Below, in pieces: positions 45,865-56,025 of a DNA stretch of 64,000 nt (positions are counted from its first letter, which is position 1; each line of letters starts with the position of its first letter). The notes under the pieces are model-generated. The model saw nothing but the letters and a program-made list of their open reading frames with translations, did not search any database and had not been told where the DNA came from. Both the position numbers and the translations under genes were made by a program. The stretch is from Arachis hypogaea (lineage: Eukaryota > Streptophyta > Magnoliopsida > Fabales > Fabaceae), in assembly GCF_003086295.3 (NCBI RefSeq), contig NC_092052.1, positions 16,894,346-16,958,345 of the forward strand, given 5' to 3'.

Positions 45865-46149
45865 TTATTTTAAGAGTTAAGTAAGATTTTGGTCTATAGT
45901 ATATAAGCTGAAATTTTTTTCGTCTCCAACATTTTTTGTATATAAAATCGTAATTTTAAAATCGTCTTTTTGACTTAAATTTTTAAAATTTTGGAGTAAA
46001 TTACCCCTAATAAAAAGTATAAAAAACATAAAAAAAAACATAAGAGCCATTAACAGAGAAAAAAGAACTACAAAAAACCATTAACTAAACACAACACAGT
46101 ATTTAAATTTAAGAAGAACATTACAATCTAATATTTTAAATTCAACAAC

Positions 46150-46532
46150 AACATTAGAATCAAACTTGAGTTGTTGAAAGCTATGATCCAGCTGCCAATT
46201 TGGGAGTCCTTTGGTGGAATCAAACTTGAGTTGTTGAAAGCTATGATCCAGCTGCCAATTTGAGAGTCCTTTGGTGGATTCAAACAACGCAAAGCACGAT
46301 CTTCCCATCACAGAATCAGCCTCAGATACGACGCCATTTGAAGGCTTGTTCCATGCGGATTTCTTAGACCTACCTGCTACGGCCTTTGGGGACGAGAAAT
46401 CTGAAGAAGGCGGTTGGTCCGGGACTGACGCGATGCTAGCGGAGGAGGAGGAAAAGGCCGATGATGGCGATGACGACGATTGTGGTGTCTCGGCGGTGGA
46501 TTCGGGCTCGGTGCCATTGACAACTTGACGAT
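46150..46532 (-). pseudogene. Captured La-related protein 1 (LARP1) fragment
   Basis: The minus frame reads VVNGTEPESTAETPQ, a Ser-rich stretch, PDQPPSSDFSSPKAVAG, RSKKSAWNKPSNG, then SEADSVMGRSCFALFESTKG. Plant LARP1 proteins carry a similar low-complexity N terminus followed by an AWNKP...VMG...WPALSES-type motif, so this is taken as an N-terminal LARP1 piece. The motif is degraded (WPALSES appears as FALFES). The frame then enters a 60-bp tandem duplication. The La RNA-binding domain itself is absent, so there is no LARP function. Family assignment is from memory of the motif. Confidence 0.55.
46159..46278. repeat. 60-bp tandem duplication inside the captured fragment
   Basis: 46159-46218 and 46219-46278 are near-identical, preserving the reading frame and giving two copies of a 20-residue unit containing NWQLDHSFQQLKFD on the minus strand. 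Confidence 0.95.
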
Positions 46533-46634
46533 TTTAAAATTACGTTGAATTTTGTATTCAAAACAAGTTGGGGATGAAAAAAATTTTCAACCCTATACAT
46601 TAGGCACCAAAATCGTACTTGATTCTTATTTTAA

Positions 46635-47846
46635 TTCTTATGCGAATAGTAATTTGATTTGAATAGATTTAGTTAGATACGATTAAAATATGTTGATGTT
46701 TAATTTACTAGGTATAGAATAATTAAATTTTTAAATTATTGAATGGGTTTTTTTATTGGGTAATATGGGATGAAGTGATGAATTGATATTTTTTCTATCA
46801 CGCCAAACACAAATGACTAATCGAAACGACTAATAAATATTGGTGATACAATATAGTGTGAGTTTGGATTGATGGTTGTCAAATTGAAATTTAAATCAAA
46901 GTAATTTTATAAAAAGTAATTTTATGAAATTAATTTTGGGTAGAAGTGAGTTTGTGTTAACATGATTTATGTTTAGCAATTTCATATCAAAATTGATTTT
47001 TGATAAAATAAATATTGTTTGAATAATATTAGATAAAATTAATTTTAGATAGATAATTACTAAAAAATATGATATTAAGTTACAATATTATCTTTTTAAA
47101 TATATTTAAACTTTTTTATATTTTTTAGTATGTTTTTTAAATAGTATTTTTTCTAGTTCCTTTTAAAAGACATCTATTTTTTTTGGTGACTTTTTAAAAG
47201 AGATCTATATTTTAAATATGCTTTTCATGTGAATTTTATTGAATATATGAACTACTCTATCATGTATTTTGTGTGTTTATGCCATTTTCCTATTTTACTA
47301 AAAATAAATAAATAAAGAAAATTTTTAGATAAAATTTGAAACAACAACAATAAACTTATCTAATTTATGCTATTATTATTATTTCTTTTAAAAAAAATAA
47401 TGCTACTTAATAACAACAGAAAAATTTGTTAAAAATAATATTTTTATTAATAATATTTATTTGACTCTAATATATATTTTATATATATAAATAAATAAAG
47501 AAATATATCATTTTAGCCTTTTTTATTAGAAAATAAAAGTGTCATTTTTTTTAAATTAACTTTTGTATAAATAATTTTATTTTTTTATAACAACTTCTGT
47601 CATATAAATAGGTGATCTTGTAAATTCTCAATATAGTGTTTTATACAAAGGTCAACAATTTAGTAATAAAAAGTGGAGAATTAGTAGTCTTGATTCAAAT
47701 ATTAAAAAAAGTAAATTAGTAATATAATATTTTTCTTTAATATATAATTCATGTATCTGGTTCAATCCTTTCATTTCTTTTATACGGTATAGTATGAAAA
47801 GGTAGCAATAATTAACTGATTGAAAATACATAATTAAAAAAAAAAA
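46635..47846. other. AT-rich intergenic DNA
   Basis: No gene. Several partially palindromic AAATTAATTTT motifs suggest eroded MITEs, without definable ends. Confidence 0.45.
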
Positions 47847-48385
47847 GGGCAAATCACTATATTAAATCAAGAAAAAAAAATTTACACAAATAAGCCAAAT
47901 GAAAAATTACTTCATGAATCTATCAATAGTCATTTTTATATAGTTCGAATCTACTCAATTCGAACTCCATTTACATATAATTCGAATCAATATGATTCGA
48001 ATTATACACACACGCACACACACTAATTCGAATCAATCTGATTCGAATTACACACATACAGTAATTCGAATCAGGTTGATTCGAATTACACCCTGATTTA
48101 TTAAAAAAATTAATAATTTATTAAAAAAAATTATTAAAAAAATAATTTAAAAATAAAAAAATATATATTTTATTTCATGCATTAAAAAAAAGCTAACAAA
48201 ATATTTAATTACGAGACTTCTTTAAAATATTAATGAGCTATCAATTCGAATTCTATACAATACACTTTTGTCCATTTTTAATAGCTCATAAATATTTTTT
48301 AATAAAATTTTTTAATGAATTTATTTAAATTATACTACAAAAAATATTTTTATTCTATGCAAAACAATTTTAAAAAATGGCTTAA
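47847..48385. repeat. ATTCGAATC hairpin-repeat element, left copy
   Basis: Starts GGGCAAATCAC, like the terminus GGGCAAGTTAC of the MULE at 56908. It is followed by four serial hairpins of the form AATTCGAATCA-loop-TGATTCGAATT (47945-48087), then an AT-rich stretch. The block from about 48240 to 48380 recurs in direct orientation at about 56045-56160. No matching right terminus was found, so the element is truncated or its end eroded. Confidence 0.55.
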
Positions 48386-48829
48386 AAAATGTTAGGAGTA
48401 CTATAAAAATTTGTAAATACATGCATGTACTCAAATTTTAAATAAAGTACTCTACATAGTTAATAATAATTTAGAAATTAAAAAAATTATTTTATTTATT
48501 TTTCACACATATTTCCTGTCATTATATTGTTATTGGAATCGTCATATATTTCTAATTTCTCAACCTAACCTTCACAAATTCTAACACAATCTTCATATAA
48601 TTTTACTTGAGATATGTGTCTCATTTTTTGTGATTTGTATAAGTGAGTCAATGTATATAAATGAGTAATAGACGCATCAGTACAAGTTTTATCATTGACT
48701 AATGATAACTCTATTTATATTAATATAGAGAGTAAATCAAATAAATATTTAAATTATTGGTCTCTAAAATTTGAAAAGAAATATTATTCTTCGTTATAGA
48801 TATGTTTATTATAATTTTTTTAATTTTTA
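48386..48829. other. AT-rich spacer
   Basis: No gene or bounded repeat identified between the ATTCGAATC repeat and the nested MITE. Confidence 0.45.
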
Positions 48830-48950
48830 AAGGCTGTTTTACCAAACACAATTACAGTACTTGTACTTATTAAAAGTTATTTTTAATGTGATTTTACCAA
48901 ATGCAAGTGCTGTAGCTTTTAAGAAGTCGTCTTTTAAAAGACAGCTTTCA

Positions 48951-49254
48951 TCAGGATTCGGTGGTCCAGGAACCTTTGGACCACTTAGTGGTCCAAGTAG
49001 AAAACATGTTTTTGGAGTTTTTTTATCAATTGCTACGTAGTCCTTGAACTAATTTTAATTACAAATTAACCCCATATATTTTATTTAATTATAAAAATAA
49101 TTTTTTATTTTATAAATTATTATTTTATCAATTATCTATTATATTTATTAACAATCAAATACAAAAATAACAACCAATTATATCCTCCATTCATCCTAAT
49201 AATTTCAATTGATTAAAAAATTAACTTTGATCTCGTTACGTTCGTCCATGGCTT
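48951..49254 (+). repeat. Left terminal inverted repeat of the MULE
   Basis: Inverted partner of 55669-55971. It includes GGTCCAGGAACCTTTGGACC and GGACCACTTAGTGGTCC small palindromes at its outer end. Confidence 0.85.
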
Positions 49255-49364
49255 TAATTTCGTCATGTAGTATCACGGATTTAATTAATACTAGTAGAAA
49301 TACATTTCCTTCGTCCAAACTAGACCAAACAACTCCGTACTCTGTACAATTTTGAAAATCGAAG

Positions 49365-50879
49365 ATGAGCGGTGGAGTGAGCGGGGAAGAGACTTTGAGG
49401 GTGAAACACGGTGAGGCAGCCGGTAATATCGGCGGAAGAGATAAAGGGGAGAGCGGGGGAGGGATTGCATCAGGGGAAAAGGAGGATCATATTTCGGGAG
49501 GGGTTTCTAAGCCTTTGAAGGTTTCTTTCAGGGACAAAGTTGTGGGTTCCAAGATTGCTAAAGCTTTTTCACTTGTTGAAACTTTATCGGGAGATAACAT
49601 TGCGGTAGTTTCTGGGAAGCAAGGAGATCTCTTGCCACCGAGTGTCACGTTTACCCAAGAAGCTAAGAATTGCTTGGCAGAACCTTATAAGGATGCTATA
49701 GTGATTAAGGTGCTAGGTAAACATTATAGCTACACTGCATTGTCTCATAAACTCCGAACGGTATGGAGGATTAAGGGAGGTTTTGATTTATTGGACGTGG
49801 GATTTGACTACTTTCTTGTGAAGTTTGATGTAGCTGAGGAGCGAGAAAAGGTTCTCTTAGGAGGTCCGTGGATGATCGAGGGAAATTATGTGGCTGTGAA
49901 GCCTTGGGATCAAGAGTTTAGATCAAGTGAAAACTGTTTTGGAGCAACTTTAGTGTGGATTAGAATTTCCGGATTACCAATTTGGTGCTACCAAGAAGAT
50001 GCAATGCTCCGTGTTGCGGCTGCAGTTGGCATTCCCGTTAAGGTTGATTTGGCAACAAAATTAGCTGAAAGAGGACGATATGCTCGAGCCTGTGTTCAGA
50101 TAGATTTAGGATTGCCAGTGACTAAGAAGATTCTTGTTGAAAGTGTTGAATATGAGGTTGAATATGAAAGTCTTCACCTTATTTGTGGCTCCTGTCTCAA
50201 GTTTGGTCATGATATGAAGGTGTGCAAGACTGACAGCAATGCAGGAGGAGGAACTAATGCCAAGGTGATCAGCGATGTAGCAAAGCAGCCAGAAAACTCA
50301 AATTCAAAAAATCCAGTACATGTGGAAAAGGAAAGTTTTCATTTTGGCAAGAATCTTGGAGATGAGACTGTAAATGTTACTGTCCCGGATTTGGTGGAGA
50401 GTGATTTGCATGCTGTTCATGTAGACCATGCACAACATGAGGATTTGGAAGGTTGGACTCAAGTGATTAGGAAAGGAAAGTATAAAATGGGTCAAAAGCC
50501 TTCTCTTAGCACCCATCAGGTCCAACCAAAAGTAAAGATGACTCCTAACAAGGCTACCAATACTTGGACAAGGCCTAATCACCAACGTACAACACATGCA
50601 ACTGGATCCAAAGTAAAATTAAGCAGGGGCATCAATATTGGAAAACCGGTTAGTGTGGCTTCTTCGGGGACCCGGCACAATGTTCATCATCAGCAGCAAG
50701 GTGAGACAACAAATGGCACTGTGCGAAAGCGTCCTCGCCCAAACTCTTTGCAGAATTCACCAGTAGATAAGGATGGAGCATCGACGGCGGGTATGGTGCA
50801 AGTTTCGACGGAGAAAATTGGGCTGCAACTTGAGAGTCCATTAAAGGCAGGATCGTCGAAGACAGGGACATCATGTTGA
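49365..50879 (+). CDS. LINE ORF1 protein (DUF4283 and zinc knuckle)
   Basis: Intact 504-residue frame. A Gly/Glu-rich N terminus is followed by a DUF4283-type domain at about residues 105-255 (AIVIKVLGKHYSYTALSHKL, VLLGGPWMIEGNYVAVKPW, LVWIRISGLPIWCYQ). A zinc knuckle CGSCLKFGHDMKVC follows at 274-287 (CX2CX4HX4C), then a long polar, basic C-terminal region. ORF1 proteins coat the LINE RNA and help form the transposition particle. The start is 34 bp after the target duplication, which supports full length. No lesion seen. Confidence 0.9.
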   Translation: MSGGVSGEETLRVKHGEAAGNIGGRDKGESGGGIASGEKEDHISGGVSKPLKVSFRDKVVGSKIAKAFSLVETLSGDNIAVVSGKQGDLLPPSVTFTQEAKNCLAEPYKDAIVIKVLGKHYSYTALSHKLRTVWRIKGGFDLLDVGFDYFLVKFDVAEEREKVLLGGPWMIEGNYVAVKPWDQEFRSSENCFGATLVWIRISGLPIWCYQEDAMLRVAAAVGIPVKVDLATKLAERGRYARACVQIDLGLPVTKKILVESVEYEVEYESLHLICGSCLKFGHDMKVCKTDSNAGGGTNAKVISDVAKQPENSNSKNPVHVEKESFHFGKNLGDETVNVTVPDLVESDLHAVHVDHAQHEDLEGWTQVIRKGKYKMGQKPSLSTHQVQPKVKMTPNKATNTWTRPNHQRTTHATGSKVKLSRGINIGKPVSVASSGTRHNVHHQQQGETTNGTVRKRPRPNSLQNSPVDKDGASTAGMVQVSTEKIGLQLESPLKAGSSKTGTSC

Positions 50880-50919
50880 GTCTCGGGTTTGTTATTGGAG
50901 CTCTCTTTTTGCTGTTTTT

Positions 50920-53900
50920 ATGGATAGTTTCAATATCATAGCCTGGAATGTGAGGGGTGCGTCTAACAAGATGGCCCGTGTGCATTGCAAAAATTTGGTG
51001 AGAATATATAAACCATCTTTCTTCTTTCTCTTTGAGACTCATACCATGTTTAATAATTTGAAGAATTTTTGGGATAAGTTGGGTTTTCATTGTGTTGGTA
51101 TTGAGGAAGCAGTAGGACACAGGGGTGGCATTTGGTTTCTATCTTCTATTGCTAATGCTTCTTGTGTGGTTATTGATCAAATTGACCAATGTATCACAGT
51201 AAAAGTGAGTGTGGGTAACTTAGTTTGGCTTTGTAGTGCAGTATATGGGAGTCCTCAATTCGAAAAAAGATGTATGCTTTGGGATCATTTGCGTTCTATT
51301 AATTCAGGCCATAATAGACCATGGATGGCCGTTGGTGATTTTAATGAGATTGTGGCACCAGATGAGAGTACAGGTGCTTATTTTTCTTCTCACAGAGCTA
51401 GTCTATTAGCTACTACTCTAGATGACTGTGAGCTCTTTGATCTTAAAGTGACTGGTAGGAGATATACTTGGTATAGAGCAGTTCAGGCTGGCAGGGACTT
51501 GACTAAAAAGTTGGATAGAGCTATAGTTAATGAGGCGTGGATGACAATGTTTTCTGAGGGTTATTCTGAAATTCTTAGCAGGCTTCATTCTGATCATTGT
51601 CCTATTTTAGTTCGTTGTCATGGTAGCCCCAGAGTGAAAGGTTCACGTCCTTTTAGGTTTCAAGCTGCGTGGGCAACACATCCTTCTTATAAACATGTTA
51701 TTAGTAAGGCTTGGAATCAAGAGTTTGGAGGCGTTACCGAAAGGCTTAAGATGGTTCAACAGGCTTCTTTGGACTTCAACTCAAAGATTTTTGGAAATAT
51801 TTTTGTGCGAAAAAATAAGCTGGAATATCAGATTGATCAGATTCAACGGCGTTTGGAGGTTACCGATGTGTTATCTCTGAGAATTAAAGAAGCTGAACTG
51901 AGGGAAGATTACAATAGGCTTTTGTTGCAAGAGGAACTTTTTTGGTACCAGAAATCTAGAGAGCAGTGGGTCAAGTATGGGGATAGAAACACTAAATTCT
52001 TTCATCTTCAGACTTTGGTACGTAGAAACCATAATAGAGTACATGGATTATATGTTAGAGATGGGTCTTGGTCTACTGATCCAGATATTCTCCAGGAAGA
52101 AGCTCTCTCTTTTTACAGGAATCTCTTTGGTACAACGGAAGAGGTTGAGGTTGATTGTTTAGGGGATGTTCTGATACCCACACTAAGTACTGAGGCTTGT
52201 GCTAGGTTAATTGACCCTGTCTCTTTTGCGGAAGTCAAGTCAGCAGTATTTAGTATGAGCCCTTTTAAGGCTCCTGGTCCAGATGGCTTTCAAGCTTATT
52301 TTTTTAAAGAATATTGGGAGATAGTAGGCACTGAGATTTGGAATATTGTCCGGAGCGCTTTTTTGGGAGAGTTCTTAAATCCTAGCATCATGGAAACTCT
52401 GATTGTGCTTATTCCTAAAATTGATAACCCTACCTTTATGAAGGATTTCAGGCCTATTAGCTTGTGTAATGTTGTTTATAAAATTATCACAAAAGTATTG
52501 ACTAACCGACTTCGGCCTTTTCTTCCAGATATTGTTAGTCCTTTACAAGGAGGTTTTATTCCGGGTCGTGGTGCTCCTGATAATATTATTGTGGCCCAAG
52601 AAATTCTGAATTTTATGAAGCACACAAAATCCAAGAAAGGTACTCTTGCTTTTAAAATTGATCTTGAAAAAGCTTATGATAGGGTGGATTGGAGGTTTTT
52701 GGAGAGTACTCTCATTGCTTTTGGTTTTCCTATCATCACTGTTAATTTGATTATGACTTGTGTCCGTGCATCATCTCTTTCTATTATGTGGAATGGGAAT
52801 AGATTGGATAGTTTTGCTCCTAGAAGGGGGCTTAGACAGGACGATCCAATGTCTCCTTACTTATTTGTGCTTTGTATGGAAAGACTTGCTTGCTATATAT
52901 CTCATAAGGTGGTCGAGGGTGTGTGGAAACCAGTTTCTATCACTAGGGGTGGCCCAAAATTTTCTCATTTGATGTTTGCAGATGATCTCTTACTCTTCTG
53001 TCAGGCTACAAAGAGTCAGGTCCAAATGGTCATGCATTCTCTTAACATTTTTTGCAAGGCATCTGGCATGAAAGTGAATCTTGAAAAGTCTAAAGCTTTT
53101 TGTTCTAAAAATGTGACTGCTCGTAGAAGAGATATTTTTACTAGTGTTTCTTCAATACATTTTGCTTTGGACTTAGGAAGATATCTTGGAGTTAACCTTA
53201 ATCATTCCCGTACCAGTAGGGATTCTTTTCATTCGGTGATTGAAAAGGTGAGGGGAAGATTAGCTAATTGGAAAGGAAGGCTTCTAAATAAAGCAGGGAG
53301 ACTTTGCCTGATCAATTCTGTTGCAGCATCCATTCCTATCTATCATATGCAGGTATCTTTTTTTCCAAATTGGGTTTGTGATAAATTATCTTCTATGATG
53401 AGACAGTTCCTTTGGAAGGGTCAAGTTGATGGTAAAGGTCTTTCTCTTGTTAATTGGAGGACCGTGATCACTCCAAAAAAATTTGGTGGCCTGGGTGTTA
53501 GAGATCCTGCGTGTGTTAATATATCTTTACTTGGTAAATTGGTGTGGCAACTTTTTCATTGTCAGGACAAGCCTTGGGTTGCTCTATTGAGGGCGAAGTA
53601 TATGAGGAATGAGGGAGTTTTAGATGGCCCTGTCCCTTGCAATGCTTCTCATGTTTGGAAGAGTATCTCAAAGGCTTTTGGTGCTCTTAAGGATGCCTTC
53701 TCTTGGTGCGTTGGGTCACTTGATCAATCTTTTTGGTTTGACAATTGGAGTATTGAGGGTCCAATTGCTCAAGATGTCCCTTTTGTACATATATCTGACT
53801 CTGATTTAACTATTAGAGACGTTTGGAAAGATGGTCAATGGAATCTCCATGATATTTTCTCTATCATTCCAGAAGATGTCAAACAGCGTTTGAATGCTTA

Positions 53901-55042
53901 TAATCCGGATTTGAATGCTGGAGAGAGTTCGGGTTGGTCGTGGGGTGTGGCATCTTCTAGACTTTACTCAGCTAGGAGTGGGTACAGTTGGCTAGCCAAA
54001 AGAAAGTTTGACTGGAATGAGCATGATAATTGGTTGTGGGTATGGCAACTGCATATTCCTGAGAAGTACAAGTTCTTGATTTGGCTCAGTCTTCATAATG
54101 CTATTCCTACGGCAGAGTTTCGTTTGGGTCGTGGTTTAGCTTTATCTAGCACCTGTCATCGATGTCAGAATGGTTCTGAATCAATTCTTCATTGTCTTCG
54201 GGAGTGCCCTAGTGCCAAGGAGGTCTGGAACCTTTTAGGCCTGTATTCAGATAACTCGAATTTACATGATTGGCTCTATAGAGGTGCAAGGAGTGAAAAT
54301 ATTTTTCTTTTCTTTTCGACCATATGGTGGATTTGGAGAAGCAGGAATCATGACTTATTTAATATAGATGATTCATGAAGTGCTAGTAAAGTGGTGAGTT
54401 TGATTCGTAGTTCAGTAAGGGAGTTTCACACTATTTTTGCTATGCATCAAAAATAGTAAAGTGGTGAGTTTGATTCGTAGTTCAGTAAGGGAGTTTCACA
54501 CTATTTTTGCTATGCATCAATCTCTGTCTCCTCCTTCACTTTGTTTGCATTGGGTTCCACCTCCAGTTTATTCTGTTAAATTGAATTGTGATGCTAGTTG
54601 GTTTCCTCCTTCTGGCTATGCTGGTTTTGGTTGTATCATTCGTAATCCTGATGGATGTTGGTTGAAAGGTTGCACTGGGAAAGTCGAAGTGTGCAGTGTT
54701 CTTTTTGCTGAATTGTATGCAATTTGGAGAGGCTTACTTCTTGCTTGGGAGAGTAGATTTCGTGAGGTTATTTGTGAAACAGACTGTTTAGAAGCTCTTT
54801 TCTTGGTAAACCAAAGAATGCTTGGTGAGGATATTCCGGAATGGGATTTGGCAAAGCATATACAGGAGGTTATGAATTGGAATTGGAGAGTCTCTATTCT
54901 TTTAATTCAGAGGACTGCAAATAGTGTTGCAGATTGTATGGCTAAAGCAACTGCTTCTGTCGAGGACATTCACTCGAATTGGAGCCAACCATGGAGTGAG
55001 CTTCAACATCTAATAGATTTAGATATGACCCTAGCCAATTAA
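50920..55042 (+). pseudogene. LINE ORF2 (endonuclease-RT-zf-RNase H), interrupted
   Basis: 50920-54378 is open for 1152 codons. It holds an apurinic-type endonuclease about residues 1-230 (IIAWNVRGA, FETHT, AVGDFNEI, SDHCPI) and an RT about 480-760 (DFRPISLCNVVYKI, KIDLEKAYDRVDW, FADDLLLF near 686). A zinc-binding region follows about 1035-1110 (CHRCQNGSESILHCLRECPSA). One usual RQGDP position reads RQDDP. The frame ends at TGA 54376-54378. A 67-bp duplication right after it then shifts the frame, and RNase H continues in another frame (54437-55042: LNCDAS, FAELYA, ETDC catalytic acidic residues). RT could still be made; RNase H would be lost. Confidence 0.9.
54384..54520 (+). repeat. 67-bp tandem duplication in LINE ORF2
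   Basis: 54384-54450 and 54454-54520 are identical, separated by AAA (period 70 bp). It is not a multiple of three, so it shifts the frame at the start of the RNase H segment. Confidence 0.97.
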
Positions 55043-55319
55043 TTTGGTTTTGTCTCTTTTTTTTCTTTTTTTTTTCTATTTAGTCACCAAAAAAAAAACT
55101 AGACCAAACTACAGGATCAATGATTTAAGTTAAGTGATAAAAATTGTTCTTATGTTAATACATTGATATTGGTGCAAGAAGATAATAAGATCTTGATCAT
55201 GGTGATTGAAAAAAAAAATTGGATTAATGAGGATTTGTACAACCTATTTGTGATTTATGAAAGTTGAATAGAATAAATTGTGCAAAATCCTACAAAATTC
55301 TGAAAAATGAGAACATTAC

Positions 55320-55645
55320 CAATTGATTGAGTAGATGGATATTCCATTACCAATCGATTGAAATTGGCAAAACATTCAACTTCATCACCTTCCAATCGAT
55401 TGGATTACATTACCAATCGATTGAATTTGGCTAAAACTTCAATGTCATCACTTTCCAATCGATTGTATTTGGCAAATCCATGTTGTTTTCGTGAATTCAA
55501 TCAATTGAGTAACAACAACAATCGATTGTTTTAAGGCATTCATTCGATTGGAAAGTATAAACAATCGATTGGTTTAAGCTTTTTACCATTCTACCTTACA
55601 ACTTTCAATCGATTGTTTTGTGATATAGTGTAAACCAATCGATCG
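55320..55645. repeat. Cluster of CAATCGATTG palindromes
   Basis: Roughly ten or eleven exact or one-mismatch copies of the self-complementary decamer CAATCGATTG in about 330 bp, at irregular spacing of 20-45 bp, inside the MULE interior just right of the LINE. It is far denser than chance. Confidence 0.85.
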
Positions 55646-55668
55646 AATTTCAAGGAAACACGATTTGG

Positions 55669-55971
55669 AAGCCATGGACGAACGTAACGAGATCAAAGTT
55701 AATTTTTTAATCAATTGGAATTATTAGGATGAATGGAGGATATAATTGGTTGTTATTTTTGTATTTGATTGTTAATAAATATAATAGATAATTGATAAAA
55801 TAATAATTTATAAATAAAAAACTATTTTTATAATTAAATAAAATATATGGAATTGATTTGTAATTAAAATTAGTTCAAGGACTACGTAGCAATTGATAAA
55901 AAAACTCCAAAAACATGTTTTCTACTTGCACCACTAAGTGGTCCAAAGGTTCTTCGACCACCGAATCCTGA
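55669..55971 (-). repeat. Right terminal inverted repeat of the MULE
   Basis: Inverted partner of 48951-49254 with only scattered mismatches, so the two arms could pair into a long foldback. Confidence 0.85.
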
Positions 55972-56025
55972 GCCAGTTTTCATAAGCTACTCTTAAAAAG
56001 TAAAAGTTTTATCAAACCAAGCCTT

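Larger units (their letters stand above)
45874..46625. mobile_element. Pack-MULE-like element carrying a LARP1 fragment
   Basis: 752 bp flanked by a perfect 9-bp duplication TTATTTTAA (45865-45873 and 46626-46634). Left end GAGTTAAGTAAGATTTTGG; right end inverted, CCAAAATCGTACTTGATTC. The inverted similarity continues about 100 bp inwards, to GTAATTTTAAAATCGTC at 45950-45966 and its complement at 46530-46546. Between the TIRs lies a less AT-rich coding-like segment matching the N-terminal part of La-related protein 1. There is no transposase. Long TIRs, 9-bp TSD and a captured host gene piece define a Pack-MULE. Confidence 0.75.
49331..55095 (+). mobile_element. Full-length L1-type LINE
   Basis: About 5.77 kb bounded by a perfect 14-bp target duplication AAACTAGACCAAAC (49317-49330 and 55096-55109), ending in a short poly(A) at about 55088-55095. 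Short 5' leader (34 bp), ORF1 with nucleic-acid-binding domains, 40-bp spacer, ORF2 with endonuclease, RT and RNase H, then a T-rich 3' UTR. This is the plant L1 (RNase H-bearing) layout. The perfect duplication suggests a fairly recent arrival, but ORF2 carries a stop and a frameshifting duplication. Confidence 0.95.
48951..55973. mobile_element. Long-TIR Mutator-like element, split by a LINE
   Basis: The 304-bp left arm (48951-49254) and 303-bp right arm (55669-55971) are inverted and nearly identical, from TCAGGATTCGGTGGTC to CGTTCGTCCATGGCTT. Flanks CAGCTTTCA (48942-48950) and CAGTTTTCA (55974-55982) form a 9-bp duplication with one mismatch. Without the LINE the element is about 1.25 kb. 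Its interior has no transposase but contains an array of CAATCGATTG palindromes (55320-55645). Confidence 0.8.
48830..56025. mobile_element. hAT-like MITE, split by the MULE and LINE
   Basis: The left piece 48830-48950 starts AAGGCTGTTTTACCAAACAC and the right piece 55983-56025 ends AAAAGTTTTATCAAACCAAGCCTT, its inverted partner. Removing the MULE plus one copy of its duplication joins the two pieces into a seamless MITE of about 165 bp. The short TIR type is hAT-like; an 8-bp target duplication is not recognisable. Confidence 0.5.

Noticed and set aside
46271..46528. Plus-strand 85-codon acidic frame opposite the LARP1-like fragment
   Set aside because: It is the antisense shadow of the Ser-rich LARP1-like segment; the minus frame has recognisable family motifs.
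47940..48090. CRISPR-like array of short palindromic repeats
   Set aside because: The repeats are spaced only by short loops and single spacers of unequal length, with no cas genes, in a plant nuclear context; transposon hairpins explain them.
53624..53809. Short alternative frames inside LINE ORF2
   Set aside because: They lie within the long ORF2 frame, which carries all recognisable domains.
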